DNA of 64,000 bases from Alphaproteobacteria bacterium (GCA_026400755.1 JAPLOM010000011.1:1-64000); one strand, 5' to 3'; positions 1 through 8,613 are shown, counted from the stretch's first letter. Made by a program: numbers and translations. The notes: a model not told the origin generated them from the letters alone.

Positions 1-18
1 AAGCCCCCGGCGCCGGAG

Positions 19-80
19 GTGTTGAGCTGGCCGGCCTCACCAGCCTCGTTGCCGGGCGCCCGGCCGGCCAAGCTCAACAC
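19..80. repeat. Imperfect inverted repeat at the window edge
   Basis: Arms at 19-36 and 62-80 are reverse complements over 18 bases, except for one extra A in the right arm near 70. They enclose a GC-rich loop of about 25 bases. The repeat lies just upstream of the start-less protease frame and at the left side of the AT-richer block. It could be a transcription terminator without a T-run, a palindromic intergenic repeat, or part of a mobile-element end. I see no transposase and no second copy in this window. Confidence 0.55.
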
Positions 81-106
81 TGGTCGAGCAACCGATGCTC
101 AACTAA

Positions 107-1000
107 CATTCTAAACGGACCACTCAGTGGGGGCCGGTCATCACCAACTGGCACGTTGTCGATAACAACAAGAAGGTGGGGGTGATTTTTAAACCAAAAG
201 CCGATGGCAAGAAGCTCACTAGTGCCGACGTTATGCAAGCGAATGTTATTAAGATCGATCAGGTCGCCGATTTAGCACTTGTCAAATTAGCGTCTGTGCC
301 TTCGTATGCCCGGCCGATTGAACTTGGGGATATCACCGAAATCCAGATTGGGGCGGATGTGCACGCCATTGGCCATCCAACTGGCGAGGCTTGGACATAT
401 ACGAAAGGAATTATTAGCCAAGTACGTAAAGGATATAAATGGCAAGCTGAAACCGGTCCGCAGCACGAAGCAGACGTTATTCAAACGCAGACCCCGATTA
501 ATCCTGGTAACTCTGGCGGTCCATTAATTAGCGATAGTGGGCATCTTATCGGCGTGAATTCTTTTAAGGCAAAGGGTGAGGCCTTGAACTTCGCCGTATC
601 AGTTGAAGACGTTAAGAAATTTGTCTCACGCTCGGGAAGCCGCACTATTGCTGCTTCCAGTAAGGCCGATCCAGCAGCCTGTAAGCCAAAGGTCATATAC
701 GAAGGTCGATCGGACGACGGCACTGCCACGCTCAAGTCTTTTGATCTTGATTGCGATGGTAAGCTCGATGCGGTGTTAGTGACTCCAGATGATAAGAAAC
801 AACCGATTTCTCTTCTAATCGACCATAACGGCGATGGAAAACCCGATGAGGTTATCGTTGACCTTGATCGCGACGGCCGCTGGGATGTTTCGTACATTGA
901 TTCAGATTACGACGGGACTTTCGATCTGGTCGGGGCGCATCCTGACGGGAAATTAGTGGCTTCCTCATATAAGCCTTATGTTGCGTCGGCTCAAAAATAG
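107..1000 (+). CDS. Trypsin-like (HtrA/S1C-type) serine protease with C-terminal Ca-loop-like repeats, 5' end missing
   Basis: The frame is open from 107 (after TAA at 104-106) to the stop at 998-1000 and contains a full catalytic triad. His is in NWHVVD (codon 152-154), Asp in ADLALVKL (269-271) and Ser in NPGNSGGPL (512-514). No ATG, GTG or TTG precedes the His motif in this frame. The GTG at 176 would give 274 residues but lose the His, so the true N-terminus, signal peptide and first strands are absent. A one-base change in the G run at 129-133 would join the frame to SGGPVITNWHVV, so a frameshift is also possible. Counting from 176, residues 190-250 carry four DxDxDGxxD-like loops typical of Ca-binding secreted proteins. 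Base composition is clearly AT-richer than the rest of the window. Probably an acquired, now defective, exported protease. Confidence 0.7.
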   Translation, partial: HSKRTTQWGPVITNWHVVDNNKKVGVIFKPKADGKKLTSADVMQANVIKIDQVADLALVKLASVPSYARPIELGDITEIQIGADVHAIGHPTGEAWTYTKGIISQVRKGYKWQAETGPQHEADVIQTQTPINPGNSGGPLISDSGHLIGVNSFKAKGEALNFAVSVEDVKKFVSRSGSRTIAASSKADPAACKPKVIYEGRSDDGTATLKSFDLDCDGKLDAVLVTPDDKKQPISLLIDHNGDGKPDEVIVDLDRDGRWDVSYIDSDYDGTFDLVGAHPDGKLVASSYKPYVASAQK

Positions 1001-1316
1001 ACTATTGCCGCGTTGGGGATTTGTTGCATGCGCGATTGCGACGTCTTTTTTTATTGTTTGGGCGCCACCAGCCTCAGCCAGTGACAACACCGTATGTTTT
1101 ACGCCGCCCCAGAAGGCGTGCGATCGAGAGCCTCGTCGGTCAGTTCTTCGGCGAACTCAGGAAGGTCTTCAGGCTCTTGAGCGATCGGATCGTTCATCTG
1201 TGTCTCCCGCCTATTCGAGATGCGCGCGCCAGATTAACGCGAGTTCGCCTCTATTGGCGAGGAGCGTGCGGCGCGTTTCGCACTTTCACGCGCGACCAGG
1301 CTATCCTCCGTCTTAA
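978..1316 (+). pseudogene. N-terminal fragment of a secreted protein, probably cut off near 1098
   Basis: ATG at 978 overlaps the protease stop by 23 bases. It opens a reading frame with a basic N-terminus, a hydrophobic core (FVACAIATSFFIVW) and a likely signal-peptidase site after PPASAS. Only about the first 40 residues look like a real protein. After about 1090 the base composition becomes that of the host chromosome, the translation turns Arg/Ser-rich, and it runs antisense to the small peptide gene at 1099-1197. I read it as the surviving start of a second exported protein that followed the protease in a transferred block and was severed at the junction. Confidence 0.35.
1099..1197 (-). 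CDS. Small peptide with RiPP-leader-like ELTDEALDR motif
   Basis: A 32-codon frame runs from ATG at 1197-1195 to TAA at 1101-1099. It has a good ribosome binding site (GGGAGA about 5-10 bases upstream of the ATG). The peptide is strongly acidic and contains the core ELTDEALDR, ending in Pro-Ser-Gly-Ala-Ala. The motif recalls the LSDEELxxVxGG type leader of nitrile-hydratase-like and lanthipeptide-like precursors, and short alphaproteobacterial peptides of the same look. No maturase, peptidase or exporter gene lies next to it. Its stop falls at the boundary of the AT-rich block, so its 3' end may have been altered by the insertion. It may instead be chance or an unrelated small protein. Confidence 0.4.
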   Translation of the reverse strand: MNDPIAQEPEDLPEFAEELTDEALDRTPSGAA

Positions 1317-1397
1317 GCCCGCTGACGAACCCGGTCTAGCCGCCTTCAAACCGACAACGCGGTGGCGCGGCGAAGAACCAATGCTAAAATCACGGTT

Positions 1398-3044
1398 ATG
1401 CTGCGCCTGAGTGAACTAAAGCTGCCGCTCGACCACGGCGACGACGCCATTGCGGACGCGGTCCATCGCCGCCTCGAGCTGGGCGCGGACCAGATCCTGA
1501 GCTACAGCGTGGCGCGGCGCGCCTATGACGCGCGCAAGAAATCCGCCATTGCCCTGATCTATACCGTGGACGTCCACGTGGCCGACGAAGCGGCGGTGCT
1601 GCGTCAACACTCCGGCGAACGCACGATCGCCCGCGCGCCCGACATCGCCTATCGCCCGGTCGCGCGCGCGCCGAACGGGTTATTACAGCGTCCGATCGTG
1701 ATCGGTGCCGGGCCCAGCGGGCTGTTCGCCGGTCTGATCCTGGCCCAGATGGGTTTCCGCCCCATCATCTTCGACCGCGGCAAGGTGGTGCGCGAGCGCA
1801 CCAAGGACACGTGGGGTTTCTGGCGCCAGTCGGCGCTGAATCCAGAATCAAACGTCCAGTTCGGCGAAGGCGGCGCCGGCACATTTTCCGACGGCAAACT
1901 TTACAGTCAGATCAAGGACCCGCGCCATCTTGGGCGGAAGGTTCTGGAGGAGTTCGTCGCGGCGGGCGCGCCCGAGGAAATCCTGACCGTCAGCAAACCG
2001 CATATCGGCACGTTTCGCCTGGTCACCATGGTCGAGAGCATGCGCGCGACCATCGAGGCGCTGGGCGGCACCTACCGGTTCCAGAACAAGGTGGTGGACC
2101 TCCTCGTCGAGACCGCCGCGGACGGATCGCACCGCACGCGCGGCGTGGTGTTGGAGAACGGCGAGACCATCGCCGCCGAGCACGTCGTGCTGGCCATCGG
2201 CCACAGCGCGCGCGACACCTTCGCCATGCTGCACGAACGCGGCGTCGCGGTCGAAGCCAAGCCATTCTCGATCGGCGTTCGTATCGAACATCCGCAATCG
2301 TTGATCGACCGCTGTCGTTTCGGCGCCTTCGCCGGCCATCCGCTGCTGGGCGCGGCCGACTACAAGCTGGCGCACCAGTGCGTTTCGCCAGGCGCGGCAG
2401 GACGCGGGGTCTATAGCTTCTGCATGTGCCCCGGTGGAACCGTCGTCGCCGCCGCATCGGAACCGGGCGGCGTCGTGACCAACGGCATGAGCCAATATTC
2501 ACGAAACGAGCGCAACGCCAATGCCGGTATCGTCGTCGGCATCACGCCGGCCGACTATCCGGGCGGCCCCTTGGCCGGCATCGCGTTCCAACGGCACTGG
2601 GAACAGCGCGCCTTCGCCGCTGGCGGCAGCACCTACGCCGCCCCGGCCCAGCGCGTCGGCGATTTTCTGGCCGGACGCGCCTCCACCACCTTGGGCGCGG
2701 TCGTGCCTTCCTATCGCCCTGGCGTGACGCCAACGGATTTATCCACCTGCCTGCCCGATTTCGCGGTCGCCGCCATCCGCGAGGCGCTGCCAGTCTTCGC
2801 TCGTCACATCGACGGTTTCACCATGGCGGACGCAGTGATGACGGGGGTGGAGACGCGCACCTCCTCGCCCGTGCGAATCCCGCGCGATGAGACCGGCCAG
2901 AGCGTCAACACGCAGGGCCTTTACCCGGTGGGCGAAGGCGCGGGTTATGCCGGCGGCATCCTTTCAGCCGGGGTGGACGGCATCAAAGCCGCCGAAAATG
3001 TGGCGCTCAATACGCTGCGCCTGGCTGCTCTGGCACCAGCCTAG
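1398..3044 (+). CDS. FAD-dependent dehydrogenase of the COG2509 type
   Basis: 548 residues from ATG at 1398. The upstream ATG at 1362 gives an unlikely Arg-rich extension. Residues 1-95 form the leading domain of this family, followed by the dinucleotide-binding loop VIGAGPSGLFAG (Gly-rich motif near residues 103-108). The C-terminal FAD contact region reads GLYPVGEGAGYAGGI. The internal segment GGTVVAAASEPGGVVTNGMS is characteristic of the group. Members are soluble flavoproteins of unknown substrate, related to geranylgeranyl-reductase-like oxidoreductases. A TAAAAT -10-like element lies at 1385-1390, just before the gene. The next gene on this strand is a Rieske oxygenase 44 bases downstream, so cotranscription is likely, but a shared pathway is only inferred. 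Confidence 0.85.
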   Translation: MLRLSELKLPLDHGDDAIADAVHRRLELGADQILSYSVARRAYDARKKSAIALIYTVDVHVADEAAVLRQHSGERTIARAPDIAYRPVARAPNGLLQRPIVIGAGPSGLFAGLILAQMGFRPIIFDRGKVVRERTKDTWGFWRQSALNPESNVQFGEGGAGTFSDGKLYSQIKDPRHLGRKVLEEFVAAGAPEEILTVSKPHIGTFRLVTMVESMRATIEALGGTYRFQNKVVDLLVETAADGSHRTRGVVLENGETIAAEHVVLAIGHSARDTFAMLHERGVAVEAKPFSIGVRIEHPQSLIDRCRFGAFAGHPLLGAADYKLAHQCVSPGAAGRGVYSFCMCPGGTVVAAASEPGGVVTNGMSQYSRNERNANAGIVVGITPADYPGGPLAGIAFQRHWEQRAFAAGGSTYAAPAQRVGDFLAGRASTTLGAVVPSYRPGVTPTDLSTCLPDFAVAAIREALPVFARHIDGFTMADAVMTGVETRTSSPVRIPRDETGQSVNTQGLYPVGEGAGYAGGILSAGVDGIKAAENVALNTLRLAALAPA

Positions 3045-3088
3045 GCCGGCCGGTAGAGTTCCACCGACCCGCGATGGGAGCAGAGACC

Positions 3089-4306
3089 ATGCTCGACGGC
3101 AGCAACGGACTTGGCAGCGACTACGGCGTGTTGGAACCCGACGACCCGCTCAATCCGCGGCATTTCACGGGCGTGCGCCAGCGCGGTGCGAGCCACGACG
3201 GCTTGCCGCTCTGGTGCTACACCTCCAAGCGCTTTTTCGACGCCGAGATGGAACACGTGTTCCGGCCCAACTGGAACCTGCTGGAGCGCGCCGAGTTGGT
3301 ACCCAATCCCGGCGACTACCACACGCTCAGCTTCATGAACGTGCCGCTGATGATGGTGCACGGCAGCGACCGCAAAGTGCGCGTGTTCGCCAACACCTGC
3401 CCGCATCGCGGCGCGCTGGTCGCGACCGGCAAGGGCAACTGCAAATCCTTCCGCTGCCCCTACCATTCTTGGGTCTTCGCACTGGACGGCAAGCTGATGG
3501 GCGCGCCGGCGTTCGACGACGCGAACGACAAGCCGCTGATCGACGATTCCAACCGGCATGAATATTCGCTGTTCGAGCTGCCCTGCGACGTCTGGGGCGG
3601 TTTCGTCTTCATCAAGTTCCGCAAAACGCCGGTGACGCTGGCCAACTATCTGGGCGAAGTGCCCGAGCGCCTGGCGTCCCACCGGCTCGAAGACATGATC
3701 TGCGTCCGGCGCAAGAGCTACGACATGCAGGCCAACTGGAAGGCCTTCGCCGAGAACTACATGGACGCGCTGCACATCCCGAACGTGCATCGCGATTCGC
3801 TGGCCCGCTGGCACGGCACGCGCGTGGCCGAGCCCAAGGCCGGCGAGAACGTCACAGCCACCTTCGTCGGCCACGACAAGGGCAGCATGCTGCTGCTGCC
3901 CTTCCCCGGCTATGACGGCTTCCCTTCCATGGAACACATCCGCGAAGACCGGAAGAAGGGCACATACTTCATGACCGCGCGGCCGGGCATGATGATGACG
4001 CTCGGCAACGACGGCGCGCTCGTCTTCAATTCCGAGCCGCTGACGCCCACCACATCGCGTCTGACGGTCAGCTCGCTGTTCCCCAAAACCACCATCGCGC
4101 GCGACGATTTCCGGCAGATCGCCGAGAACTACTATCGCCGCAACGAGATCGTGGTGGGCGAGGATGTTGAGATTTCGCAGCGCCAAGCCGCCGGCCTCAA
4201 CTCGCCCTATGCGCGCATGCCGCGCCTGTGCAAGGGCGAGGTACGGCTGAACGAAATCCACAATTGGATTCTCGACCGCATGATCGGACCCGCCGCCGCG
4301 GCGTGA
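3089..4306 (+). CDS. Rieske [2Fe-2S] ring-hydroxylating oxygenase, alpha subunit
   Basis: 405 residues from ATG at 3089, which has GCAGAG upstream; the ATG at 3074 is an alternative. The Rieske cluster ligands are C-x-H at residues 104-106 (CPH) and C-x-x-H at 123-126 (CPYH), sixteen residues apart. The mononuclear iron site is in the catalytic domain: NYMDALHIPNVH supplies Asp/His/His, with a later Asp in GEDVEI. Such enzymes insert oxygen into aromatic rings or demethylate quaternary amines, taking electrons from a separate reductase that is not encoded here. The nearby solute-binding protein, M24 protein and lactonase-like hydrolase suggest a catabolic role. The substrate cannot be read from the sequence. 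Confidence 0.9.
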   Translation: MLDGSNGLGSDYGVLEPDDPLNPRHFTGVRQRGASHDGLPLWCYTSKRFFDAEMEHVFRPNWNLLERAELVPNPGDYHTLSFMNVPLMMVHGSDRKVRVFANTCPHRGALVATGKGNCKSFRCPYHSWVFALDGKLMGAPAFDDANDKPLIDDSNRHEYSLFELPCDVWGGFVFIKFRKTPVTLANYLGEVPERLASHRLEDMICVRRKSYDMQANWKAFAENYMDALHIPNVHRDSLARWHGTRVAEPKAGENVTATFVGHDKGSMLLLPFPGYDGFPSMEHIREDRKKGTYFMTARPGMMMTLGNDGALVFNSEPLTPTTSRLTVSSLFPKTTIARDDFRQIAENYYRRNEIVVGEDVEISQRQAAGLNSPYARMPRLCKGEVRLNEIHNWILDRMIGPAAAA

Positions 4307-4471
4307 CGGTTCGATGACGCCGCGGAGCGGCAGTTTCCGCGCCCTTGCCCATTGGGTATGATCCCACTGTAAAGGCGCGGTTCGCGCCACGGGTGGGTGG
4401 CCAGGCCGGTGTGATTTGGGGCCGCGCGTCGCGCGATCACCGTTAAGCCAGATAACAAGGGGTCATGGGTT

Positions 4472-5344
4472 ATGCGAACACACGCAATTGGAAAATTCGC
4501 CGCGCTGGCGGTGACTGCGCTTCTCGCCGCGGCGAGCCTGGCATCCGAGGCATCGGCGGCCGGCGCGCTCGACCGCATCAAGAAGGAGCAGACCGTCCGC
4601 ATCGCGTTCCGTGAGGACGCGCCGCCGTTTTCCATGAAAGGCCCGGGCGCCGAGCCTGTCGGCCTGATCGTGAATCTGTGCCAGGCCGTGGTGGCCGATA
4701 TGGCCAAGCAGCTCAACCTGCCTGGCCTCAAGGTCACCTATGTTCCCGTCACCTCCACCAACCGCTTCGAAGCGATCCAAAAGAACAAGGCGGATATCCT
4801 GTGCGAAGCGACCAGCGCAACATTGGCGCGGCGCAAGATCGTCGATTTCTCGCTAGCCACATTCGTGGACGGCGCGAGCCTGATGATCCGTCCCGACGGT
4901 CCCAAGAACGTCAAGGAATTGGCGGGCCGGAAGATCGGCGTGCTCGGCGGCACGACGACCGAGCAGGCCCTGCGCAACACGCTGACCAGGCTGAACATCA
5001 CCGCCGACGTCGTCCTGCTCAAGAACCACGACGAGGGCGTGAAGATGCTGGTGGACAACGGCATCTCCGCGTACTTCGCCGACCGGGCGATCCTGCAATA
5101 CCTGTTCATGAAAAGCCCTGTGGCGGCCAACCTGCTGCTGTCCGATGACTATCTGACGATCGAGCCCTACGCGTTGGCGCTGCCCCGGGGCGACGAAGAC
5201 TTCCGCCTCGCGGTCGATACGGCGTTGAGCCACATCTACCGTTCGGGCGAGATCGTTCGCATCTTCACCGCCAACTTCGGCGCCCAGGCCGTTCCGAGCA
5301 CGATGCTGCAGTCTCTTTATACGATCACCGGCCTGCCGGACTGA
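4472..5344 (+). CDS. Amino-acid-type ABC transporter solute-binding protein (family 3)
   Basis: 290 residues. The N-terminus has a signal peptide (basic start, then ALAVTALLAAASL, cleavage near ASA). The mature protein follows the family 3 periplasmic binding pattern: an opening strand (TVRIAFREDAPPFS), ADILCEATSATLARRKIVDFS across the first lobe hinge, and GRKIGVLGGTTTEQALRNTL in the second lobe. ACAAGGGG lies upstream of the start. It should bind a small polar ligand in the periplasm. No permease or ATPase gene is adjacent, so it is an orphan binding protein here. It follows the Rieske gene by 165 bases, a gap with no other recognisable feature. Confidence 0.88.
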   Translation: MRTHAIGKFAALAVTALLAAASLASEASAAGALDRIKKEQTVRIAFREDAPPFSMKGPGAEPVGLIVNLCQAVVADMAKQLNLPGLKVTYVPVTSTNRFEAIQKNKADILCEATSATLARRKIVDFSLATFVDGASLMIRPDGPKNVKELAGRKIGVLGGTTTEQALRNTLTRLNITADVVLLKNHDEGVKMLVDNGISAYFADRAILQYLFMKSPVAANLLLSDDYLTIEPYALALPRGDEDFRLAVDTALSHIYRSGEIVRIFTANFGAQAVPSTMLQSLYTITGLPD

Positions 5345-5360
5345 TCTCCTGACCTAGGCC

Positions 5361-6521
5361 TCAGCTCCCAGGGCGCACGAACAGCGTCCTGGGAACCGTG
5401 GTCAACGAACGGCCAGCGTCCGCATCGATGCGCACGGTCTCGCTGAAGACATAGCCGTCGTCGGGCTCCCAGATACCCACGATCAGGTGAAGCATCATGT
5501 TGGGCTCGATCACCATCGTATCGCCGCGCTGCAAGGTCGCGCCGCCATCGGCCCAGTCGATGCCGATGGAATAGCCGATGCGCGATTCCTTTCGGATGCC
5601 GTGCGGATCGAAGGCCTTGTGGAACGCATCCGCCACCGCACCGCACGTGTTGCCCGGCTTCATCATGGCGAAAGCGGCCTCGAATCCGTCCATCACCGCC
5701 GCATGGGTGCGCGTGAGTTTTTCCGGCGGCTTACCCAGATAGACGGTGCGTGAAAGCCCGCAGCAATATCGGTGACGGAACCCACCCATTTCAAAATTCG
5801 TCTGCGTACCGTCCAGATACGGGCCGTCGGTCCATTTAAGATGAGGTGCGTTCGAGAGCGGCGCCGGCGCCATGGTGGGTGGGCGGCCCGGGCTGCCGGG
5901 GATTTCCGGCGTGCCGGCGCACAACGCCTCCATCACCGTGGCCGCGACATCCGCTTGGCGCACGCCAACGGCGATCTTCTCTACGCCGCGCATCATGGCG
6001 CGGTCGACCACCTTGGCGGCCTCACCGATATACTTCAGCTCCTGCTCGGACTTGATGCGCTTGACCTTGGAAATCAGGCCATCGCCGTCGATGAAGGACT
6101 CGATCTTAAGGTGGCGAAGCAGCGTGGCGTGCTCCTTGACGCCGAACCCCTTGGCCGAAAACTCCACGCCCAGGCGGCGCGACTTGGTCTTGGCGGCGAT
6201 GAAATCCGCGATCGGCTCCCACGGCGTGCGGTCGCGCGAACCGATGAATTTCTCGGCATAGGGCACGGTATGCCCCTCTGGCAGCCAGCAGGTCGGCGTG
6301 GCGCAGGCCACGTCCATCTCGCGCAGGATCAGCCACGGCGCATCGTCGTCCGCCGTGACCAGCGCCAACTGCGGCACATAGTCCGAGAACCCCTCATAGC
6401 CGGTCAGATAGAAGATATTGGGTTCGGACAGGACAAGCAGCGCGTCTATGCCGGCTTCCGCCATCAGGCGCTTGGTTCCCGCCACGCGCCGGCGGAATTC
6501 GTCCGTCGTGAAAGCCTGCAT
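5361..6521 (-). CDS. M24-fold (Xaa-Pro peptidase/creatinase-like) hydrolase with altered metal site
   Basis: 386 residues from ATG at 6521, which has GGGGGTGG just upstream; ATGs at 6533 and 6602 are longer options. The N-terminal creatinase-like domain (LVLSEPNIFYLTGYEGFS) is followed by the pita-bread fold. The usual dinuclear metal ligands are not all present: the DIG-type motif reads FEMGG, and the His motif reads IGYSIGIDWADG. This matches creatinase- and ectoine-hydrolase-like members rather than true prolidases. ETVRI keeps the last Glu. Such enzymes cleave C-N bonds in small amidines, betaine-like or cyclic compounds, often without metal. It is divergent from the lactonase-like gene that follows. 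Stop is 17 bases from that of the solute-binding protein gene, tail to tail. Confidence 0.8.
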   Translation of the reverse strand: MQAFTTDEFRRRVAGTKRLMAEAGIDALLVLSEPNIFYLTGYEGFSDYVPQLALVTADDDAPWLILREMDVACATPTCWLPEGHTVPYAEKFIGSRDRTPWEPIADFIAAKTKSRRLGVEFSAKGFGVKEHATLLRHLKIESFIDGDGLISKVKRIKSEQELKYIGEAAKVVDRAMMRGVEKIAVGVRQADVAATVMEALCAGTPEIPGSPGRPPTMAPAPLSNAPHLKWTDGPYLDGTQTNFEMGGFRHRYCCGLSRTVYLGKPPEKLTRTHAAVMDGFEAAFAMMKPGNTCGAVADAFHKAFDPHGIRKESRIGYSIGIDWADGGATLQRGDTMVIEPNMMLHLIVGIWEPDDGYVFSETVRIDADAGRSLTTVPRTLFVRPGS

Positions 6522-6631
6522 TGCCACCCCCATCCGGTTTGTCCAAGGCACCAAGTCAACCGGATCGCACGCCGATCGCGCAAGCCCCGCAACCAGTGCC
6601 ATGATGCCGCCGCCAACCGAGCAGGAAGCCC

Positions 6632-7435
6632 ATGACCGACGACGAGTACGAAGTCCTCGCCATCCGCTATGCCACCTGGCCCAAGCGGTTCCGCTGGCAG
6701 AACTTCCACCGTGGCGACCCGCACGACGATGCGCCCATGCCGCTCGATTTCTATGTCTGGGCCATCCGCAACGGCGAACGCACCATCGTGGTGGACACGG
6801 GCTATGACGCGGCGGAAGCCGCCGCGCGCGACCAACCCATCACCCACGAGCCGCGCGAGGCGCTGGCCATGGCGGGCATCGACTGCACCAAAGTCGAGGA
6901 TGTGGTCATCACCCACCTTCATTTCGACCATGCCGGCTCGACTGGGCATTTCCCCAAGGCGCGCTTCCACCTGCAGGAGCGCGAGATGGTTTTCGCCACC
7001 GGCCCCTGCATGTGCCACGACGGCATGGCCTCGGCCTACACGGCCGAGCATGTCTGCGCCATGGTGAAGAACGTGTTCGAGCGGCGCGTGCAATTCCACG
7101 ACGGGGCTGAGGAGCTGGCGCCCGGCGTCTCCGTCCATTTGGTCGGCGGGCATACCGGCGGCATCCAGTGCGTCCGCGTGAAGACGAAGCGCGGTTGGGT
7201 CGTGCTGGCCTCCGACGTCAGTCACTACTACGAGAACTTCGAGACCGGGCGGACTTTTCCCCTCTACCACGACATGGATCTGACCTATCGCGGCTACGCA
7301 GCGCTGCGGAAGCTGGCCAGTTCGCCCCGGCACATCATCCCCGGGCACGACCCCCTGGTGATGGCGCACTACCCGGCGCCCGCGCCGCATCTGGAAGGCA
7401 TCGCCGCCCGGTTGGATGTCGAGCCCGCGCCCTGA
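6632..7435 (+). CDS. Metallo-beta-lactamase-fold hydrolase, N-acyl-homoserine-lactonase-like
   Basis: 267 residues with an AGGAAG site before the ATG. The zinc-binding signature is THLHFDHAG (HxHxDH), followed by a later His in GGHTGG, the Asp in LASDVSHYY and a final His in IIPGHDPL. That spacing and the conserved Tyr region near the Asp fit the AttM/AiiB-like lactonase group. The enzyme probably opens a lactone ring in the cytoplasm. Quorum quenching is possible, but the neighbouring creatinase-like and Rieske genes make hydrolysis of a catabolic lactone or ester just as likely. No signal peptide is seen. Confidence 0.85.
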   Translation: MTDDEYEVLAIRYATWPKRFRWQNFHRGDPHDDAPMPLDFYVWAIRNGERTIVVDTGYDAAEAAARDQPITHEPREALAMAGIDCTKVEDVVITHLHFDHAGSTGHFPKARFHLQEREMVFATGPCMCHDGMASAYTAEHVCAMVKNVFERRVQFHDGAEELAPGVSVHLVGGHTGGIQCVRVKTKRGWVVLASDVSHYYENFETGRTFPLYHDMDLTYRGYAALRKLASSPRHIIPGHDPLVMAHYPAPAPHLEGIAARLDVEPAP

Positions 7436-7455
7436 CGGCGGAAGGACGCCCGCCT

Positions 7456-8613
7456 TCAGCGATCGAACTGAAAGCGTTCGAAGCGATGGAGCGCCGCCTC
7501 GATCGGCGCCTTATGGGACCGCGCCAAGCCCCGGTTGAGCCAGGTCCATTTTTGAATCAGTAAAGCCTGCTTGCCGCGATCCGCCTTCAAATCGAGCGCG
7601 GCGACGATCCGGTCGCCGACCAGCACGGGCAGCGCGAAATATCCCAGCCGCCGCCTCTCCTTCGGCACATAAGCTTCGAAGAGATGCTCATAATCGAAAA
7701 ACAACTTGAGCCGCTTGCGCTGAATGATCAGCGGATCGAACGGCGACAGCACATGAACGCCGTGTTCATCGATAGCGGGAATGGCATCGATCGCTGATGG
7801 CTCGGCCCAATGCTCCACCTTGCCGGCGCCCTCGATCGCGGCCGGCGCCAGGAGACCGCGACGCACGCGCTGCTCGATCAATGCGCGGATGCCGGCCTTG
7901 CGTTTGGCGTCGAGATGGCAAATGGAATCGAGGCTGACAAGACCCTGAGACCGCACCGCGCGATCGAGGATGTAGTCCAGCACCTGCCTTTCGGACGCTG
8001 GCCTCGGCCGCTGCTCCCAAGCGAAATGCCGCTCCATCAGATCATAGGTTTTCAGCATCCCGGCGCGTTCGCTCACCGTCAGCACGCCGGTGAAAAACGC
8101 CAGTTGCAGCGCCCGTTTCGACGGCTTGCGGCTTTCCCAGGGGTGGTTCTTCTCCACCAGCACATCGTCGTCGATATCGCGGATCGAGAGAGCGCCGACC
8201 TTACGGATGAGCCTTAGGACCTTGCGCAAGTCCTTGGACTTGACCGAATCGAGCCAACTGTGCGGCGATTGCCGATAGCGATTCATCATAGGCAGGAAGA
8301 ACCGCAGATCTCGCGCCGGCACATAAGACAAAGCGTGCGTCCAATATTCGAAGACGCTCTTGTCTATCGTCTGTGCCCGGTGCAGATGTTCGCGCCTATA
8401 GTCCGGGATGCGGGTCCAAAGAATATGATGGTGACAACGCTCGATCACATTGATCGTGTGGATCTGGACATAGCCGAGATGCTCTATCGCGGCGCGCGTC
8501 GCATCGGGTCCGCCGCCGAAGGGCGCGGGCGTATCGAGCCGCTGCGCACCGAGCCAGATTCGCCGTGCGGCCGCCTTGGTGAGCGCGATGGGTTTTCGAG
8601 GAGATCGGGGCAT
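7456..8613 (-). CDS. YcaQ-type winged-helix DNA glycosylase family protein
   Basis: 385 residues, ATG at 8613. The sequence has the HTH_42/YcaQ layout: an N-terminal winged-helix start (ALTKAAARRIWLGAQRLD), the conserved IEHLGYVQIHTINVIERCHH segment, and C-terminal blocks HVLSPFDPLIIQRKRLKLFF and YVPKERRRLGYFALPVLVGD. E. coli YcaQ unhooks interstrand crosslinks, and actinomycete relatives protect against alkylating natural products. This protein can be assigned to the family, but its lesion is not known. It is convergent with the lactonase-like gene (20 bases between stops) and divergent from the secreted protein gene that follows. Confidence 0.85.
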   Translation of the reverse strand: MPRSPRKPIALTKAAARRIWLGAQRLDTPAPFGGGPDATRAAIEHLGYVQIHTINVIERCHHHILWTRIPDYRREHLHRAQTIDKSVFEYWTHALSYVPARDLRFFLPMMNRYRQSPHSWLDSVKSKDLRKVLRLIRKVGALSIRDIDDDVLVEKNHPWESRKPSKRALQLAFFTGVLTVSERAGMLKTYDLMERHFAWEQRPRPASERQVLDYILDRAVRSQGLVSLDSICHLDAKRKAGIRALIEQRVRRGLLAPAAIEGAGKVEHWAEPSAIDAIPAIDEHGVHVLSPFDPLIIQRKRLKLFFDYEHLFEAYVPKERRRLGYFALPVLVGDRIVAALDLKADRGKQALLIQKWTWLNRGLARSHKAPIEAALHRFERFQFDR

